Source of the DNA: an uncultured Lachnospiraceae bacterium
GTDB taxonomy: Bacteria > Bacillota > Clostridia > Lachnospirales > Lachnospiraceae
Length of the DNA stretch: 61,885 nt
Direction: 5' to 3'
Assembly: GCA_947643615.1 (NCBI GenBank)
Contig: CANRWO010000017.1
Span: forward strand, 1 to 61,885
Below, one piece after another: positions 61,683 to 61,885 of this stretch. How positions within the stretch are numbered: position 1 is the stretch's first letter; each line of letters begins with the position of its first letter. The translations under genes and the position numbers were made by a program. The notes beneath the pieces were generated by a model, which saw only the letters and a list, made by a program, of their open reading frames with translations, was not told the origin of the DNA and did not search any database.

Positions 61683-61885
61683 TCACTTGATCATTTGAAT
61701 ATATCTCTCAAACATGTGCTCCATAAAAACGTCCTCGGGATAATCCAGACATGTTTTCAAAATGTAAGAATCTCGTAAATCCACTCCCATAATAATGTCG
61801 CTTTGAGTACCGAAATTAAGAATAGAAGTTATAACTCAAACTTCGCACTTGAATAAGTGCCTATGCACCTTGAAAATTCAATAAT
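61683..61885 (-). pseudogene. Short or broken reading frames at the right edge
   Basis: A 35-codon frame starts at the ATG at 61790 (MGVDLRDSYIL) and ends 4 bases before the first DUF2971 ATG. It lacks a good ribosome site, but the same frame is open back to a TGA at 61836-61838. In a different frame, the sequence is open from the window edge to a TAA near 61829. A larger gene broken by a frameshift is possible. AT-rich, like the DUF2971 gene. Confidence 0.35.

Overview
The window looks like chromosomal DNA from a spore-forming Firmicute, most likely a Lachnospiraceae-type gut Clostridium. The evidence is spoVG and spoVT, a DnaD/DnaC-type helicase-loading pair, a T-box leader on ileS, a glgC/glgD pair, and several carbohydrate ABC systems of the LplA/LplB/LplC type that carry no ATPase gene. 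No rRNA, tRNA, CRISPR array or intact insertion sequence was seen.

Left part (1-36 kb). A partial aconitase-family hydratase is followed by a surface metallophosphoesterase lipoprotein, glgP, a eukaryote-like isoleucyl-tRNA synthetase behind a T-box, and a GGDEF protein. Then come spoVT, a membrane glycosyltransferase-like protein and a KDG-type sugar kinase, a 33-codon small ORF, mfd and pth. A roughly 10 kb pectin / rhamnogalacturonan operon (17.9-27.7 kb) sits between pth and spoVG. It holds a solute-binding lipoprotein, two permeases, a rhamnogalacturonan-lyase-like propeller, a six-hairpin glycosidase and a GH28 enzyme. After spoVG come glgD and glgC. Divergent from these are murC, a DnaD-domain protein, a DnaC-type loader and a PRPP synthetase. 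The set spoVG / nucleotidyltransferase / prs / pth / mfd / spoVT resembles the origin-proximal block of Bacillus subtilis, here rearranged and interrupted by sugar genes. A dense cluster of DnaA boxes lies between murC and the dnaD-type gene.

Middle part (36-50.5 kb). A second sugar island, nearly all on the minus strand, runs from a FucI-like isomerase through split transketolase subunits, an FGGY kinase, a membrane-bound AraC regulator, a solute-binding lipoprotein, two permeases and a GH140-like glycosidase to an amidohydrolase. A divergent LacI-family regulator sits at its head. Together these look like a locus that releases, imports, isomerises, phosphorylates and cleaves a branched or short sugar. 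D-apiose from rhamnogalacturonan II is the best candidate.

Right part (50.5-61.9 kb). bioY has a clear promoter, a BirA-type operator and a leader expanded by a 64-bp tandem repeat. Next are an Rpn-family nuclease-like protein with a slippage-prone repeat, an oleate hydratase with an N-terminal membrane anchor and a nearby TetR regulator, a small membrane-anchored protein, GDP-fucose synthesis genes (gmd, fcl), an AraC regulator, and two poorly understood genes at the edge (a 'VIQR'-type protein and a DUF2971 protein).

The two sugar islands and the KDG-type kinase fit a plant-cell-wall pectin degrader. All assignments come from reading the sequence only; no database search was run.
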